Positions 24,032-33,067 of a DNA stretch of 64,000 nucleotides are shown piece after piece. The number at the start of each line of letters is the position of its first letter. The first letter of the stretch is position 1. The translations under genes were made by a program, and so were the position numbers. The stretch covers positions 1,736,001 through 1,800,000 of the forward strand of contig OZ241339.1 in NCBI GenBank assembly GCA_965200235.1. Direction: 5' to 3'. Source of the stretch: Azotimanducus chitobiosivorans. Its GTDB lineage: Bacteria; Pseudomonadota; Gammaproteobacteria; Pseudomonadales; Azotimanducaceae. A model generated the notes under the pieces. That model had not been told where the DNA came from. It was given only the letters and a program-made list of their open reading frames with translations, and did no database searches.

Positions 24032-25789
24032 TTACTCAGAAGAGACCGAGGCAATTGAGTCGTTCATCAACGTGCGGGTGACCGGCAGTGGGTCGGCCGT
24101 CATCTGACTGGCCACGAGATCGGCCGTCAAAGGCGCCATCACACTGCCTGAGGCACCAAAAGCGAAGTTGACATGGAGGCCGGAGGCGAGTTCGCCGATG
24201 ATCGGCATGCGGTCTTTGTGATACACGCGCGCGCCGCGCCATGCGTCTTTGTGGCTTATGGACAGTGTATGGCCGAGCGCTTTGAACCAGCGTGTGGTGC
24301 GAGCGATGTTCTCGCGCTCGGCATCTTGGGGCTGAAGCGGCTCGCGCTCGAACGTGGCACCGATGAACAGCTCTTGCGACTGTCCCGGCACGGCGAATCC
24401 TTCGCCAACCATCGCGCACTTCGGCATGGGCGCTGTTCGCACCCGTTCCATCTGACCTCCGACGACCTGGGCATCAATCTCAGGCGCTAATGCAAGGAGT
24501 AGCGAAAGGCTGTCCGAGCCCGCACAAACGACCACTTTTTCGAACGTATAGCTGGCACCGGTATCCAAGGTCAGCGTCCAGTTGCCACCACTCGCGTGAA
24601 AAGAAGCGATGCTGGTCGTGTGCCGTGTGACGAGGGGATGGTTCAGCAAAGAAAAAAGCTGCCCAGGCTCGACCATATGGCACTGACCATGCCAGAGGCT
24701 CTGGTGAATGCCGGACAGACCAGACTTTTCTCGCGCCTGCGGCTCGTCGAGTCGTCGTATTGAATCGTCCGCAGGCAGCCAATGCTCTGCGTTTCGGTGC
24801 ATCTTCTCGACCGCGCGTGCGTCTACCGGCGCTTCAAGCACGCCTCGTGCGGCGCCTAGACGTCGATACCAGTCATTGCTGTAGCCACGCGCAAGTGCGC
24901 GAAGCTGCATCAGCGGAAGGCTAGGGTCGCCAAGGCGGACATGGGCAAGCGCGACGGGGATAGGTTCGAACTGCGGGTCAAAGAGGTGTACGCTGACGCC
25001 GCGAATAGCCAGCAGATGCGCTGTGAAGGTACCCGCGAAGCCTGCGCCAATAATCGCGACTTCGCGGGGCCGGATTGTCTGCGCGGCGCGGCCTGATGTG
25101 CGCCTGCCAGCCAAGCTGTGTCGCTTGTGTGGTTGCTGATCAACGCGCTCCATAGCGAAGCCGACAGATTCCAGACGCCGGCGAACGACGCCTTGGGCTG
25201 TGAAGCTCGCAATGCGAGCGTTCGGCTCGCTTTTCTCCGCGACTTTTCCGAGCAGGTGTTCGCTCCACATCGCAGGATTGCTTCTCGGGTCGAAGCCATC
25301 GAGCAGCCAAGCATGGCACTTGCTTTGAAGGTCGGTCACACCATCGAGCGCATCGCCCTGATAGAGCATGAGTCGAATCCTGCCGCCATCAAAATAGCGT
25401 ACATGCCAACCCGATAACCGCTGCGGCCAAGCGTCGATCAAACCGCTAGTGAGCGTCAGATTCGACGCATGGCGTTTGAGAATGCCCGTCAAATTCGAGC
25501 GCTTCAACGGGTGCTTTTCGAAGGCGATGTAGTCAAGTCTAGCTGCCGCTGGCGCCCCTTTGAGAAACGCCTCAGACACCGCAAGAAAGTTGAGTCCTGT
25601 GCCAAAGCCGAGTTCACCAACGCGAACACTACCTTGACTGCCGCGCTTAAAGAGCTCACCAAGTCGCATCGGCTCGATGAACACGCGCTCGGTCTCCGCC
25701 ACGCCGTCACGCGCAAAATAGATGTCCCCGTATCGAGCGGAACGGGGCTGGGCATCCTCGTGTTCAATGACTGCCGGCCTAAGGAGCAC
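24032..25789 (-). CDS. mnmC: Bifunctional tRNA 5-methylaminomethyl-2-thiouridine biosynthesis protein MnmC
   Basis: A 585-residue two-domain enzyme. The N-terminal methyltransferase domain has the SAM loop GFGTGLNF at residues 61-68; the C-terminal oxidoreductase starts with the FAD dinucleotide fold VAIIGAGFAGTFTAHLL and ends with FAFGASGSVMAPLTADLVASQM. It converts cmnm5s2U34 to nm5s2U and then mnm5s2U in tRNA wobble positions. Somewhat shorter than the 668-residue E. coli protein but both domains are complete. Its last ~23 codons are antisense to a fossil of the serA end, showing that serA and mnmC once overlapped tail to tail. Confidence 0.92.
   Translation of the reverse strand: MLLRPAVIEHEDAQPRSARYGDIYFARDGVAETERVFIEPMRLGELFKRGSQGSVRVGELGFGTGLNFLAVSEAFLKGAPAAARLDYIAFEKHPLKRSNLTGILKRHASNLTLTSGLIDAWPQRLSGWHVRYFDGGRIRLMLYQGDALDGVTDLQSKCHAWLLDGFDPRSNPAMWSEHLLGKVAEKSEPNARIASFTAQGVVRRRLESVGFAMERVDQQPHKRHSLAGRRTSGRAAQTIRPREVAIIGAGFAGTFTAHLLAIRGVSVHLFDPQFEPIPVALAHVRLGDPSLPLMQLRALARGYSNDWYRRLGAARGVLEAPVDARAVEKMHRNAEHWLPADDSIRRLDEPQAREKSGLSGIHQSLWHGQCHMVEPGQLFSLLNHPLVTRHTTSIASFHASGGNWTLTLDTGASYTFEKVVVCAGSDSLSLLLALAPEIDAQVVGGQMERVRTAPMPKCAMVGEGFAVPGQSQELFIGATFEREPLQPQDAERENIARTTRWFKALGHTLSISHKDAWRGARVYHKDRMPIIGELASGLHVNFAFGASGSVMAPLTADLVASQMTADPLPVTRTLMNDSIASVSSE
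24040..24176. repeat. Right copy of the serA/mnmC junction repeat (137 bp)
   Basis: Direct repeat of 20642-20778. Its left ~70 bp are a fossil of the serA 3' end including the TGA stop (24104-24106); read on the minus strand it supplies the final ~48 codons of mnmC. Confidence 0.85.
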
Positions 25790-25882
25790 GCGAAGACCTC
25801 GTGAAGCGCATCATTGGGAACACTCAAAAACTGCAAGCATCAGGTATGATGCCAAATCGCTTCATGCATATTCAGGCAATCA

Positions 25883-27103
25883 GTGATCGACATCATGCCT
25901 TGGATTGAGCCCGCCTTCTTCGGGCTCCTAGCGCCTTCCCTGCTGACAATGGTGCTCGTCGTGTTCGTGACGACGCAGCTCACGCTCATGTGCGTGACGG
26001 TCTATCTGCATCGTCATTCCGCCCACCGCTCCTTGGAGCTGCATCCTGTCCTCAAGCACATGATGCGCTTTTGGCTATGGCTGACGACCGGCATGAACAC
26101 CAAGGCGTGGACGGCGATTCACCGCAAACACCATGCCTTTGCGGAGACCGAAGAGGATCCGCACAGCCCTATCGTCCACGGTCTCCAAAAGGTGCTGTGG
26201 CAGGGCGCCGAGCTCTACCGAGCGAGCGCCACGGACGAAGTGCTGAACAAGTTTGGCGCGGGCACGCCTGACGATTGGATTGAGCGCAATGTCTACACGC
26301 CGTACTCGGTTGTCGGCATTCTTTCCCTGCTCGGCTTGGAAGTCTTGCTGTTCGGCATCCCCGGCATCGCTGTATGGGCCGTACAGATGGCGTGGATTCC
26401 CTTCTTTGCGGCGGGCGTTGTCAACGGGATCGGCCATTGGTTCGGCTACCGTAACTTTGAAGTCAAGGACAAGTCGAACAACTTGGCACCGCTCGGCATC
26501 TTCATTTGTGGCGAAGAACTGCACAACAACCATCACACCTACCCCAATTCAGCCAAGCTGTCGGTCAAGCCTTGGGAGTTTGATCTTGGCTGGGCTTGGA
26601 TTCGATTGTTTCAGGCGTTTGGCCTAGCGCGGCCTTTGAGCACCGGCCCGGTCGTCGATCGGGTGCCCGGCAAAGAAGGCATTGACCGTGAGACTGTCCT
26701 TGCGGCGATGAATGACCGCTTTCGCGTGATGTCCGAGTTTGGACGGCGCGTCATACTGCCTGCGGTGCGTGAAGAGTCGCGCAAAGCGGACAGGTTCACG
26801 CGCAAGCAACTCAAGCGAGCCTACAAGCTGCTGACACGGGTGGAGCCGCCCGGTGTCAACATTGAGACACAAGAGGCGCACAAGGCGCAGCTGCTTCGCA
26901 ATGTGCCGGCACTCGACAAGCTGAGCGGCTATAGCGATGAGCTCAGGCGTCTCTTGGCCTCCGGCAAAGGCAGTCTCGAAGATGTGCGGATGCGCCTCGC
27001 TGATTGGGTCAAGCGCGCGGAAGGCAGCGGGGTGAAAACGCTGCAGGAATTCGCCAAGGAGATACGGCAGCTTGCGCTGCCAAAGGCCGCGCCGCCCATG
27101 TAG
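25883..27103 (+). CDS. Fatty acid desaturase (acyl-CoA/acyl-lipid delta-9 type)
   Basis: A 406-residue integral membrane di-iron desaturase with the three histidine boxes HRHSAH (residues 43-48), HRKHH (80-84) and HNNHH (about 214-218) and membrane segments between them. The C-terminal ~130 residues, rich in charged helices, extend beyond the usual length of ~300-390. Such enzymes introduce a cis double bond into acyl chains. GTG at 25883 or ATG at 25895 could start it; neither has a strong ribosome site. A TATGAT hexamer near 25845 could be its -10 box. It is divergent from mnmC. Confidence 0.9.
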   Translation: MIDIMPWIEPAFFGLLAPSLLTMVLVVFVTTQLTLMCVTVYLHRHSAHRSLELHPVLKHMMRFWLWLTTGMNTKAWTAIHRKHHAFAETEEDPHSPIVHGLQKVLWQGAELYRASATDEVLNKFGAGTPDDWIERNVYTPYSVVGILSLLGLEVLLFGIPGIAVWAVQMAWIPFFAAGVVNGIGHWFGYRNFEVKDKSNNLAPLGIFICGEELHNNHHTYPNSAKLSVKPWEFDLGWAWIRLFQAFGLARPLSTGPVVDRVPGKEGIDRETVLAAMNDRFRVMSEFGRRVILPAVREESRKADRFTRKQLKRAYKLLTRVEPPGVNIETQEAHKAQLLRNVPALDKLSGYSDELRRLLASGKGSLEDVRMRLADWVKRAEGSGVKTLQEFAKEIRQLALPKAAPPM

Positions 27104-27127
27104 GCGGCTTGATTGTCGGCAACATTC

Positions 27128-27895
27128 ATGCAGGGAAGACTTGAAGGGAAGGTCGCCGTCATCACGGGTGGCGCCGGCGGCATCGGCAAGGCGGCTGGCA
27201 AGCTCTTTGCAGCTGAAGGCGCGGATGTGCTTCTCGTTGACCTCGAGCAAGCTGCGCTCGACGCTGCCTGCGATGAAATCGGCAGCAATCGAGTCAGTTC
27301 ATATGTCGCCGACGTCACGCGCCTTGCTGACAACCACGCCATGATCGAGCGAGCCGTCGAGCGCTACGGCGGGGTGGACATCTTCTTGGCGAACGCCGGC
27401 ATTGAAGGCGATGTGAAGAGCATCATCGACTACGAAGAGAGTCGTTTTGATGAGGTCATGGCAGTCAATGTCAAAGGCTCGTTTCTCGGATTGAAAGCCG
27501 CGATTCCGGCGATCGAGAAGCGCGGCGGTGGCAGCATCGTCATGACCTCTAGCATTGCGGGCCTGCAGGGCAACATCAATTTCTCCGCGTATACCGCGAG
27601 CAAGCACGCCGTCATCGGCCTGATGCGCTCGGCTGCGCTTGAGTGCGCGGGAAAGAAGATCAGGGTCAATACAGTCAATCCATCGCCGGTCGAGACGCGC
27701 ATGATGCGTAGCCTTGAAGAAGGGTTAGCGCCAGGGGCGGGGGCAGCAGCCAAACAGATGGTGCTTGGTACGATTCCACTCGGCCGCTACGCCGAGCCGG
27801 AAGAAATTGCCGGGATCATGCTGTTCTTGGCGAGTGATGAGAGCGCGTTTGTAACGGGCTCGGTCTACGAAGTCGATGGCGGTATGCGCACTTGA
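27128..27895 (+). CDS. SDR family oxidoreductase
   Basis: A 255-residue classical short-chain dehydrogenase: NAD(P) loop TGGAGGIGKAAG, ANAG motif (LANAGIEG), catalytic Ser-Tyr-Lys in SSIAGLQGNINFSAYTASKHA, and the C-terminal VTGSVYEVDGGMRT. The Asp after the second strand (LLVDLE) suggests NAD preference. It begins at ATG 27128, 25 bp after the desaturase, so could be co-transcribed. FabG-like or steroid/sugar alcohol dehydrogenase roles are all possible; substrate cannot be assigned. Confidence 0.85.
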   Translation: MQGRLEGKVAVITGGAGGIGKAAGKLFAAEGADVLLVDLEQAALDAACDEIGSNRVSSYVADVTRLADNHAMIERAVERYGGVDIFLANAGIEGDVKSIIDYEESRFDEVMAVNVKGSFLGLKAAIPAIEKRGGGSIVMTSSIAGLQGNINFSAYTASKHAVIGLMRSAALECAGKKIRVNTVNPSPVETRMMRSLEEGLAPGAGAAAKQMVLGTIPLGRYAEPEEIAGIMLFLASDESAFVTGSVYEVDGGMRT

Positions 27896-27920
27896 GTAGC
27901 GCCTGCCTGTAGACACTTCT

Positions 27921-29612
27921 CTACATTCTTTCTAGTGTTTCAATACCGAGCAGTTCAAGTCCTCGCTTGAGCGTCTCTGCGGTGCGCTCGCACAGGCGCA
28001 ATCGAAGCGCTTGCGTGGTGCCTTCGCTCTTTAGTACAGGTGAGGACTCGTAGAACTTCATCAAGAGCGCTGAGAGTTGCCAAAGATAGGTGCATAGCCT
28101 GTGAGGTTCGGCGGAAATCGCGACGCTGCCGAGTGTTTCCGGGAATCGAGCAAGATGCAGCGCGAGATCGCGCTCAGTGGTGCCGAGCGCTGTGTGCGCG
28201 AAATCGGCGCGAGCGCGTGGCGCTTTGTCAAGAATGCGCTTCGTTCTGGTATAGGCATAGAGTAGATACGGGGCCGTATTGCCTTCAAACGACAGCATCC
28301 GGTCCCAGTCGAAGACGTAGTCGCTGATGCGATGCTTTGAAAGGTCGGCGTACTTGATCGCGCCGATAGCGATGACCCGTGCGATCTTCCGGCGCGCATC
28401 CAAGTCCATGTCGGGGTTCTTTTCGCTCACCACGTCAAGCGCGCGGTTTTCGGCTTCGTCTAGGAGGCTCGCGAGCTTCACGGTTTTGCCGTCGCGAGTG
28501 CGGTAGGGACTCCCGTCAGCGCCGAGCATAAGGCCGAAAGGATGATGTTCGAGCGAAGCTTGTCCTGCCAGCCCCGCGCGCTTTCCGACCTCGAACAAGA
28601 GATCGAAGTGAAGGCTCTGGCGTGCATCCACAAAGTAGAGCACGCGGTTCGCACCAATCGACTGACAGCGGTGATTGAGCGCCGCGAGGTCAGTGGTTGC
28701 ATAGAGGTAGCCACCATCAGATTTCTCGACAATCAGCGGCAAGGGTTCGCCTTCCCTCGACTTCAGTCGCTCGGAGAACACGCAGCGTGCGCCGTCGGAC
28801 GCTTCGAGAAGTCCCGTGTCTGCAAGTGTCTGAATGATGCGCGGCAATTCGGCGGCGTATCCGCTTTCGGGCGCGAGGTGTTCGCTGGTCAACGTCACGC
28901 CGAGGCGCTCATAGATCGCCTGGCAGTGCGACAAGGATATGTCAATGAACTTCCGCCAAGCGGTTTCGGCGGTGGCTTCGCCCAATTGCAGGTCAACGAC
29001 GCGGGCGCGCGCGGCTTCCGCGAATGTCTTGTCCTCATCGTATCGCTTGGAAGCGTCGCTGTAGAAGGTCTCGAGGTCTTCAAGGCTGCTGGTATCCGTG
29101 CCCTTGGCTTCAAATTCAACCAAGAGCTTGCCAAATTGCGTGCCCCAGTCGCCGACATGATTTTGGCGGATGACCGTGTGGCCAAGATATTCGAGCAGCC
29201 GTGCCATCGCATCACCGATGATGGTGCTGCGCAAGTGGCCGACGTGCATTTCCTTGGCGAGGTTCGGCGACGAATAATCGATGACGATCGTTTGCTTACC
29301 TAAGTTCGGTGACTGAAGCGGCGCACGCATCTGGTCAATCAGCACCGAATCTCGCAGCTTCAAGTTGATGAATCCTGGCCCTGCGACTTCAGCGTGTTCG
29401 ACAAGGTCATCGAGATCAGCAAGGTCGAGCGCGGCTTGGCCAAGTTCGCGCGGATTGCGGCGCGCACTTCGTGCGGCGGCGAGCGCACCGTTCGCCTGAT
29501 AATCGCCATGCTCTGGGTTCTTCGCTTGCGCGACCATCGCGGGCACCTGTTGTCCGCAGACGTCGCTCAAAGCTTCGCTTAGCGCGGCGTCAAGCGTCTG
29601 ACGAAGATTCAT
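27921..29612 (-). CDS. argS: Arginyl-tRNA synthetase
   Basis: A 563-residue class I synthetase with the HIGH-equivalent HVGHLRST, the arginine-binding N-terminal segment YSSPNLAKEMH, and the DALR anticodon domain at the C-terminus. Start at ATG 29612 (MNLRQTLDAAL) matches the family's additional N-terminal domain. It overlaps the end of the small membrane protein gene by 23 bp and is the last gene of the yciB-pdxJ-ppiA operon. Confidence 0.95.
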   Translation of the reverse strand: MNLRQTLDAALSEALSDVCGQQVPAMVAQAKNPEHGDYQANGALAAARSARRNPRELGQAALDLADLDDLVEHAEVAGPGFINLKLRDSVLIDQMRAPLQSPNLGKQTIVIDYSSPNLAKEMHVGHLRSTIIGDAMARLLEYLGHTVIRQNHVGDWGTQFGKLLVEFEAKGTDTSSLEDLETFYSDASKRYDEDKTFAEAARARVVDLQLGEATAETAWRKFIDISLSHCQAIYERLGVTLTSEHLAPESGYAAELPRIIQTLADTGLLEASDGARCVFSERLKSREGEPLPLIVEKSDGGYLYATTDLAALNHRCQSIGANRVLYFVDARQSLHFDLLFEVGKRAGLAGQASLEHHPFGLMLGADGSPYRTRDGKTVKLASLLDEAENRALDVVSEKNPDMDLDARRKIARVIAIGAIKYADLSKHRISDYVFDWDRMLSFEGNTAPYLLYAYTRTKRILDKAPRARADFAHTALGTTERDLALHLARFPETLGSVAISAEPHRLCTYLWQLSALLMKFYESSPVLKSEGTTQALRLRLCERTAETLKRGLELLGIETLERM

Positions 29613-29793
29613 CGTTCGGAGTGCGGCTGCCGCGCGCAAAGCCAAGCAAATAGGTGACGAAAAGGACGATGCAAGCTGTCACAAAGAGCGAGAAAGCGTC
29701 ACCGCCGAACACGCGCACATCGAGATCGGTCACGAGATACGCGAAGATCAGCGACGTGCCGAGCGCAATGAGTAGCGTGTGGATGCGTTGCAC
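29590..29793 (-). CDS. Small two-helix membrane protein
   Basis: A 67-residue protein with two hydrophobic segments (residues ~6-24 and ~34-53) joined by DLDVRVFGGD and a charged C-terminal tail. GTG at 29793 shares a base with the ppiA stop (TAGTG) and the stop lies inside argS, so it is translationally coupled on both sides, which argues that it is real. No family recognised; function unknown. Confidence 0.6.
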   Translation of the reverse strand: MQRIHTLLIALGTSLIFAYLVTDLDVRVFGGDAFSLFVTACIVLFVTYLLGFARGSRTPNDESSSDA

Positions 29794-30338
29794 TATTCGA
29801 TGCGCTTCGCGCCGAGGATTTGGACTGCGCCCTCGGCCCCGCCTGATTCCAATTCGGCGATCCGGTCGATCGTCACCATGCCTTCAACCACGCGGCCAAA
29901 CACCGTGTAACCCGGCTTCGTAACGCTGTGGTTGAGGAAATCGTTGTCGACCAAATTCACGTAGAACTGGCTCGTTGCCGAGTCAGGGTCGGAGGTGCGC
30001 GCCATGGCGATGGTGCCGCGATCATTGTCGAGGCCGTTATCGCCTTCGTACTTGATCGGCGCGTTGGCCGCACGCTCCATGCCATCGGGCGTATGACCGC
30101 CGCCCTGCACGACAAATCCTGGGATGACGCGATGAAACACGAGGCCATCGTAGAAATTGGCATCGACGTAGGCAAGAAAGTTGCTGGCGGTCACAGGCGC
30201 CGCACCCGCGTCGATCTCGACGGCAAAGCTGCCAGCGCTGGTTTCGAACTCGACGGTTTGCGCAGCGCCATGTGTCGCGGCGAGGCCGACCGCGCCCGCA
30301 AGGGCGACAGAGAGTTTGCTGTGGCGGGATGTTGTCAC
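29793..30338 (-). CDS. ppiA: Peptidyl-prolyl cis-trans isomerase, cyclophilin type, exported
   Basis: A 181-residue cyclophilin with an N-terminal signal peptide (VALAGAVGLAATHGAAQ) and the family core FHRVIPGFVVQGGG, followed by GTIAMARTSDPDSATSQFYVNLVDN. It accelerates proline isomerisation in periplasmic proteins. I place the start at GTG 30338, whose four-base GTGA overlap with the pdxJ stop matches other junctions of this operon; a GTG 9 bases further upstream is the alternative. Confidence 0.9.
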   Translation of the reverse strand: MTTSRHSKLSVALAGAVGLAATHGAAQTVEFETSAGSFAVEIDAGAAPVTASNFLAYVDANFYDGLVFHRVIPGFVVQGGGHTPDGMERAANAPIKYEGDNGLDNDRGTIAMARTSDPDSATSQFYVNLVDNDFLNHSVTKPGYTVFGRVVEGMVTIDRIAELESGGAEGAVQILGAKRIE

Positions 30339-31114
30339 TGGTTGCACCGTGAACTATTGAGAATATGCAAATATCGTCTCACAGTTTCGGGCAGGCCGTA
30401 TTGAAGCGCTTCGGCAGTCAAGGCATGACCAATGGAGACTTCGAGCGGCGGGAAGGCGTTGACGAGGCGTGTCAGATTTTCAAGGCTCAGATCGTGGCCG
30501 GCATTGATTCCGAGTCCCGCGGTTTCAGCGGCCTTTGAGATGCGGACGTAGGCTTCCAAGGCACTCTTCAGAGCCTGCGTGCCTTCTTGATGCGCCGCTG
30601 CGAAGGGCCCTGTGTAGACTTCGATTCGATCCGCGCCTACCGCCGATGCGGCCGCGATATCTTGGTGCGCATCAACGTCCATGAATAAGCTCACGCGAAC
30701 GCCCCAGTCTTTGAGGCGCCCGACGTGTTCACGAATCTCACCCGCTTGACGCGGCAGATCCCAGCCGTGGTCGGAAGTGAGTTGCTCGTCGCTGTCCGGC
30801 ACGAGCGTTGCTTGCGTTGGCTTCGCGTGTTCGATGATCTCCATAAAGCCCGGATAGCCGTCTGCGTTGCGATGAGCCTTCGGATTGCCTTCAATATTGA
30901 ACTCGCGATCCGGGTAGTCCTTAGCGACCAGTTCCGCGAGTCGAAAGACATCATCGGGTCGAATGTGCCGCATATCTGGTCTCGGATGCACGGTGATGCC
31001 TGCCGCACCTGCATCAAGCACGAGTCGCGCGGCATGCTCGATATCCGGCGTATCGCCATCGCGCGCGTTTCGCAGCAGGGCGACTTTATTCAGGTTGACG
31101 CTGAGGTTGGTCAA
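30335..31114 (-). CDS. pdxJ: Pyridoxine 5'-phosphate synthase
   Basis: A 259-residue TIM-barrel enzyme: starts LTNLSVNLNKVALLRNARDG, then AGAAGITVHPRPDMRHI, FNIEGNP and ending ISIGHALTAEALQYGL-like. It condenses 1-deoxyxylulose 5-phosphate with 3-amino-1-hydroxyacetone phosphate to make PNP (vitamin B6). The start is TTG at 31114 in a TTGA overlap with the yciB stop; sequence upstream in this frame is antisense-like and not conserved. Confidence 0.93.
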   Translation of the reverse strand: MTNLSVNLNKVALLRNARDGDTPDIEHAARLVLDAGAAGITVHPRPDMRHIRPDDVFRLAELVAKDYPDREFNIEGNPKAHRNADGYPGFMEIIEHAKPTQATLVPDSDEQLTSDHGWDLPRQAGEIREHVGRLKDWGVRVSLFMDVDAHQDIAAASAVGADRIEVYTGPFAAAHQEGTQALKSALEAYVRISKAAETAGLGINAGHDLSLENLTRLVNAFPPLEVSIGHALTAEALQYGLPETVRRYLHILNSSRCNQ

Positions 31115-31665
31115 GACCCGCTCGCGGCCTGTTCTTCCTTGATTGCGCCGCGCCGATAGAGCCAAAAGACCGAGATAATCACGAGCAGCGGCACCACGCC
31201 GAATCCGCTGGCGAGCTTCCAAGCCACCCAAATCGATTCCGCGAAGCTCATCGCGATATAAATGTTGACAGCGCCAAGGGCAAAGAAAATTGCGGCCCAC
31301 CAGAGGTTTAGAGTGCGCCACACGTCTGCCGAGAGTTGAATGTGATTGCCGAGAAGCTTTTCCATGAGGTTCTCGCGACCAATGACTTGGCTCAAAGCGA
31401 GCGCGCCACCCATCACCCACCAGACGAGCGTGGGCTTGAATAGGATGAAGGCGTTGGAACGCAGCAGCAGCGTCAGTCCGCCGAGCACGAGGACTGCCGC
31501 GAGCGACAGCTTGAGCGTCTTGCTGACCTCTTCACCTCGAAGTTTCTTCCACACGATAGTGAGGACGAAGGCGACCATGAGCGCGGCGGTCGCGATATAG
31601 ATGTCCGCGAGATAATAGGCGACGCCGAATACCACTAGCGGCAACAGGTCCTCAAATTGCTTCAC
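31111..31665 (-). CDS. yciB: Inner membrane-spanning protein YciB (septation protein A)
   Basis: A 184-residue protein with five membrane segments and the family pattern DLLPLVVFGVAYYLADIYIATAALM at its start, KPTLVWW in the middle and FWLYRRG at the end. YciB (IspZ/IspA homologue) affects cell length and envelope integrity and contacts divisome/elongasome proteins in E. coli. It is the first gene of a tightly overlapping operon with pdxJ, ppiA, a small membrane protein and argS. The upstream region is shared with divergent trpS. Confidence 0.92.
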   Translation of the reverse strand: MKQFEDLLPLVVFGVAYYLADIYIATAALMVAFVLTIVWKKLRGEEVSKTLKLSLAAVLVLGGLTLLLRSNAFILFKPTLVWWVMGGALALSQVIGRENLMEKLLGNHIQLSADVWRTLNLWWAAIFFALGAVNIYIAMSFAESIWVAWKLASGFGVVPLLVIISVFWLYRRGAIKEEQAASGS

Positions 31666-31837
31666 GCACGGCTCCGATTGTGTCTATGAATCGATGCGCA
31701 CATGATAGCGAGCGCAGTGGAAAATGGCGAACTCCGGCGAACACTACTACATGAAGTGGTGTCGTGCTACATTGGCGCAATATACGAGATATACTAGAAA
31801 TGGATGAAAACCCAACGGGTCGGGAAGCGAAAGTCAA
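31666..31837. promoter_or_regulatory. Divergent promoter region yciB/trpS
   Basis: 172 bp between two divergent housekeeping genes. On the plus strand TATACT (near 31790) preceded at 16 bp by TACATT is a candidate sigma-70 promoter for trpS. A directly repeated ATATAC-GAG-ATATAC surrounds the -10. No attenuator-like Trp-codon leader is visible. Confidence 0.35.
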
Positions 31838-33064
31838 TTGAGCAGTGGCCTGAGTAGCGAAGAATCCACGCGACGCGTGGTGTCTGGAATGCGACCGACC
31901 GGGCGCATGCATTTGGGGCATCTGCACGGATGCCTCTTCAACTGGCGAGAGCTGCAGCTTGAATACGAGTGCTACTTCTTCGTCGCCGACTGGCACGCGC
32001 TGACCACGCACTACGAGCGCTCCGGCAACATTCAACGCGACACCTTCGACATGATTGTCGATTGGCTCGCCGTCGGCCTCAATCCTGCGCAATGCACCCT
32101 CTTTGTGCAGTCGCGCGTGCCGGAACACGCCGAACTCGCGGTGCTCCTTGGCATGGTGACGCCCGTGTCGTGGCTTGAGCGTGTGCCGACCTACAAGCAG
32201 CTGCGTGAAGAACTGACTGACTTCGAGCTCGCTACGCATGGATTCCTTGGTTATCCAGTGCTGCAAGCCGCCGACATCCTCATGTATCGGGGCGGCAAGG
32301 TGCCGGTCGGTCAAGATCAGGCCGCGCACGTTGAACTCACACGCCAGATCTGCCGTCGCTTCAATCATATCTATGGGCGCGAAGAAGATTTTGAGGCGCA
32401 TGCGCTCGCGGCGCTCAAGAAAATGGACCGGCGCGCCGCGAAGCGCTATCAAGACTTGATGAGCGACTATCAGGAGCGCGGCATTGCTGAATCCCTGCAG
32501 GATGCGCGTGCGCTTCTTATTGAGCAGGGCGGCCTTTCCGTCGGCGACCGCGAGCGTCTCGAAGGCTATATCGAAGGCACAGGGCGAATCATCCTGCCGG
32601 AGCCGCAGGTGCTTTTGACCGAGTCGGCGAGCTTGCCCGGACTCGATGGTCGCAAGATGTCGAAGTCCTACGGCAACACCATCTTGCTCGGCGAGGCCGA
32701 AGACGAGATTGAGCGCAAGGTGCGTACCATGAAGACCGACCCGGCACGAGTGCGCCGCACCGATGCCGGCGACCCGGACAAGTGCCCAGTGTTTGATTTG
32801 CACCGTGTCTATTCGGACCAGGCGTGCCGCAATTGGGCAGCGGAAGGCTGTCGAACGGCAGCTATTGGCTGCATTGATTGCAAGAAGCCACTCATCGACA
32901 GCGTGCGGCAAGAACAGGCGCCGATCCGCGAGGCCGCCGAATCCTACCGCGCCAATCCCGATTTTGTCGAGTCGGTGCTGCGCGAAGGCTCCGAGCGCGC
33001 GCGCGAAGAGGCCAAGGACACGCTCGAGGATGTGCGTTCGGCCATCGGGCTCGTTGGTCGTTAA
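31838..33064 (+). CDS. trpS: Tryptophanyl-tRNA synthetase
   Basis: A 408-residue class I synthetase with MHLGHLHG (HIGH equivalent) near residue 24 and GRKMSKSYGN. It is longer than the 334-residue E. coli enzyme because of an insertion of ~60 residues before the KMSKS loop (around RYQDLMSDYQERGIAESL), seen in Pseudomonas-type TrpS. TTG at 31838 is used, with GGAAG about 10 nt upstream; GTG codons near 31877 are alternatives. It is followed after 3 bp by scpA. Confidence 0.93.
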   Translation: MSSGLSSEESTRRVVSGMRPTGRMHLGHLHGCLFNWRELQLEYECYFFVADWHALTTHYERSGNIQRDTFDMIVDWLAVGLNPAQCTLFVQSRVPEHAELAVLLGMVTPVSWLERVPTYKQLREELTDFELATHGFLGYPVLQAADILMYRGGKVPVGQDQAAHVELTRQICRRFNHIYGREEDFEAHALAALKKMDRRAAKRYQDLMSDYQERGIAESLQDARALLIEQGGLSVGDRERLEGYIEGTGRIILPEPQVLLTESASLPGLDGRKMSKSYGNTILLGEAEDEIERKVRTMKTDPARVRRTDAGDPDKCPVFDLHRVYSDQACRNWAAEGCRTAAIGCIDCKKPLIDSVRQEQAPIREAAESYRANPDFVESVLREGSERAREEAKDTLEDVRSAIGLVGR

Positions 33065-33067
33065 GAC

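Noticed and set aside
20642..24176. Direct repeats as phage attachment sites
   Set aside because: No integrase, no tRNA; repeats are too long and diverged, and a third partial copy exists.
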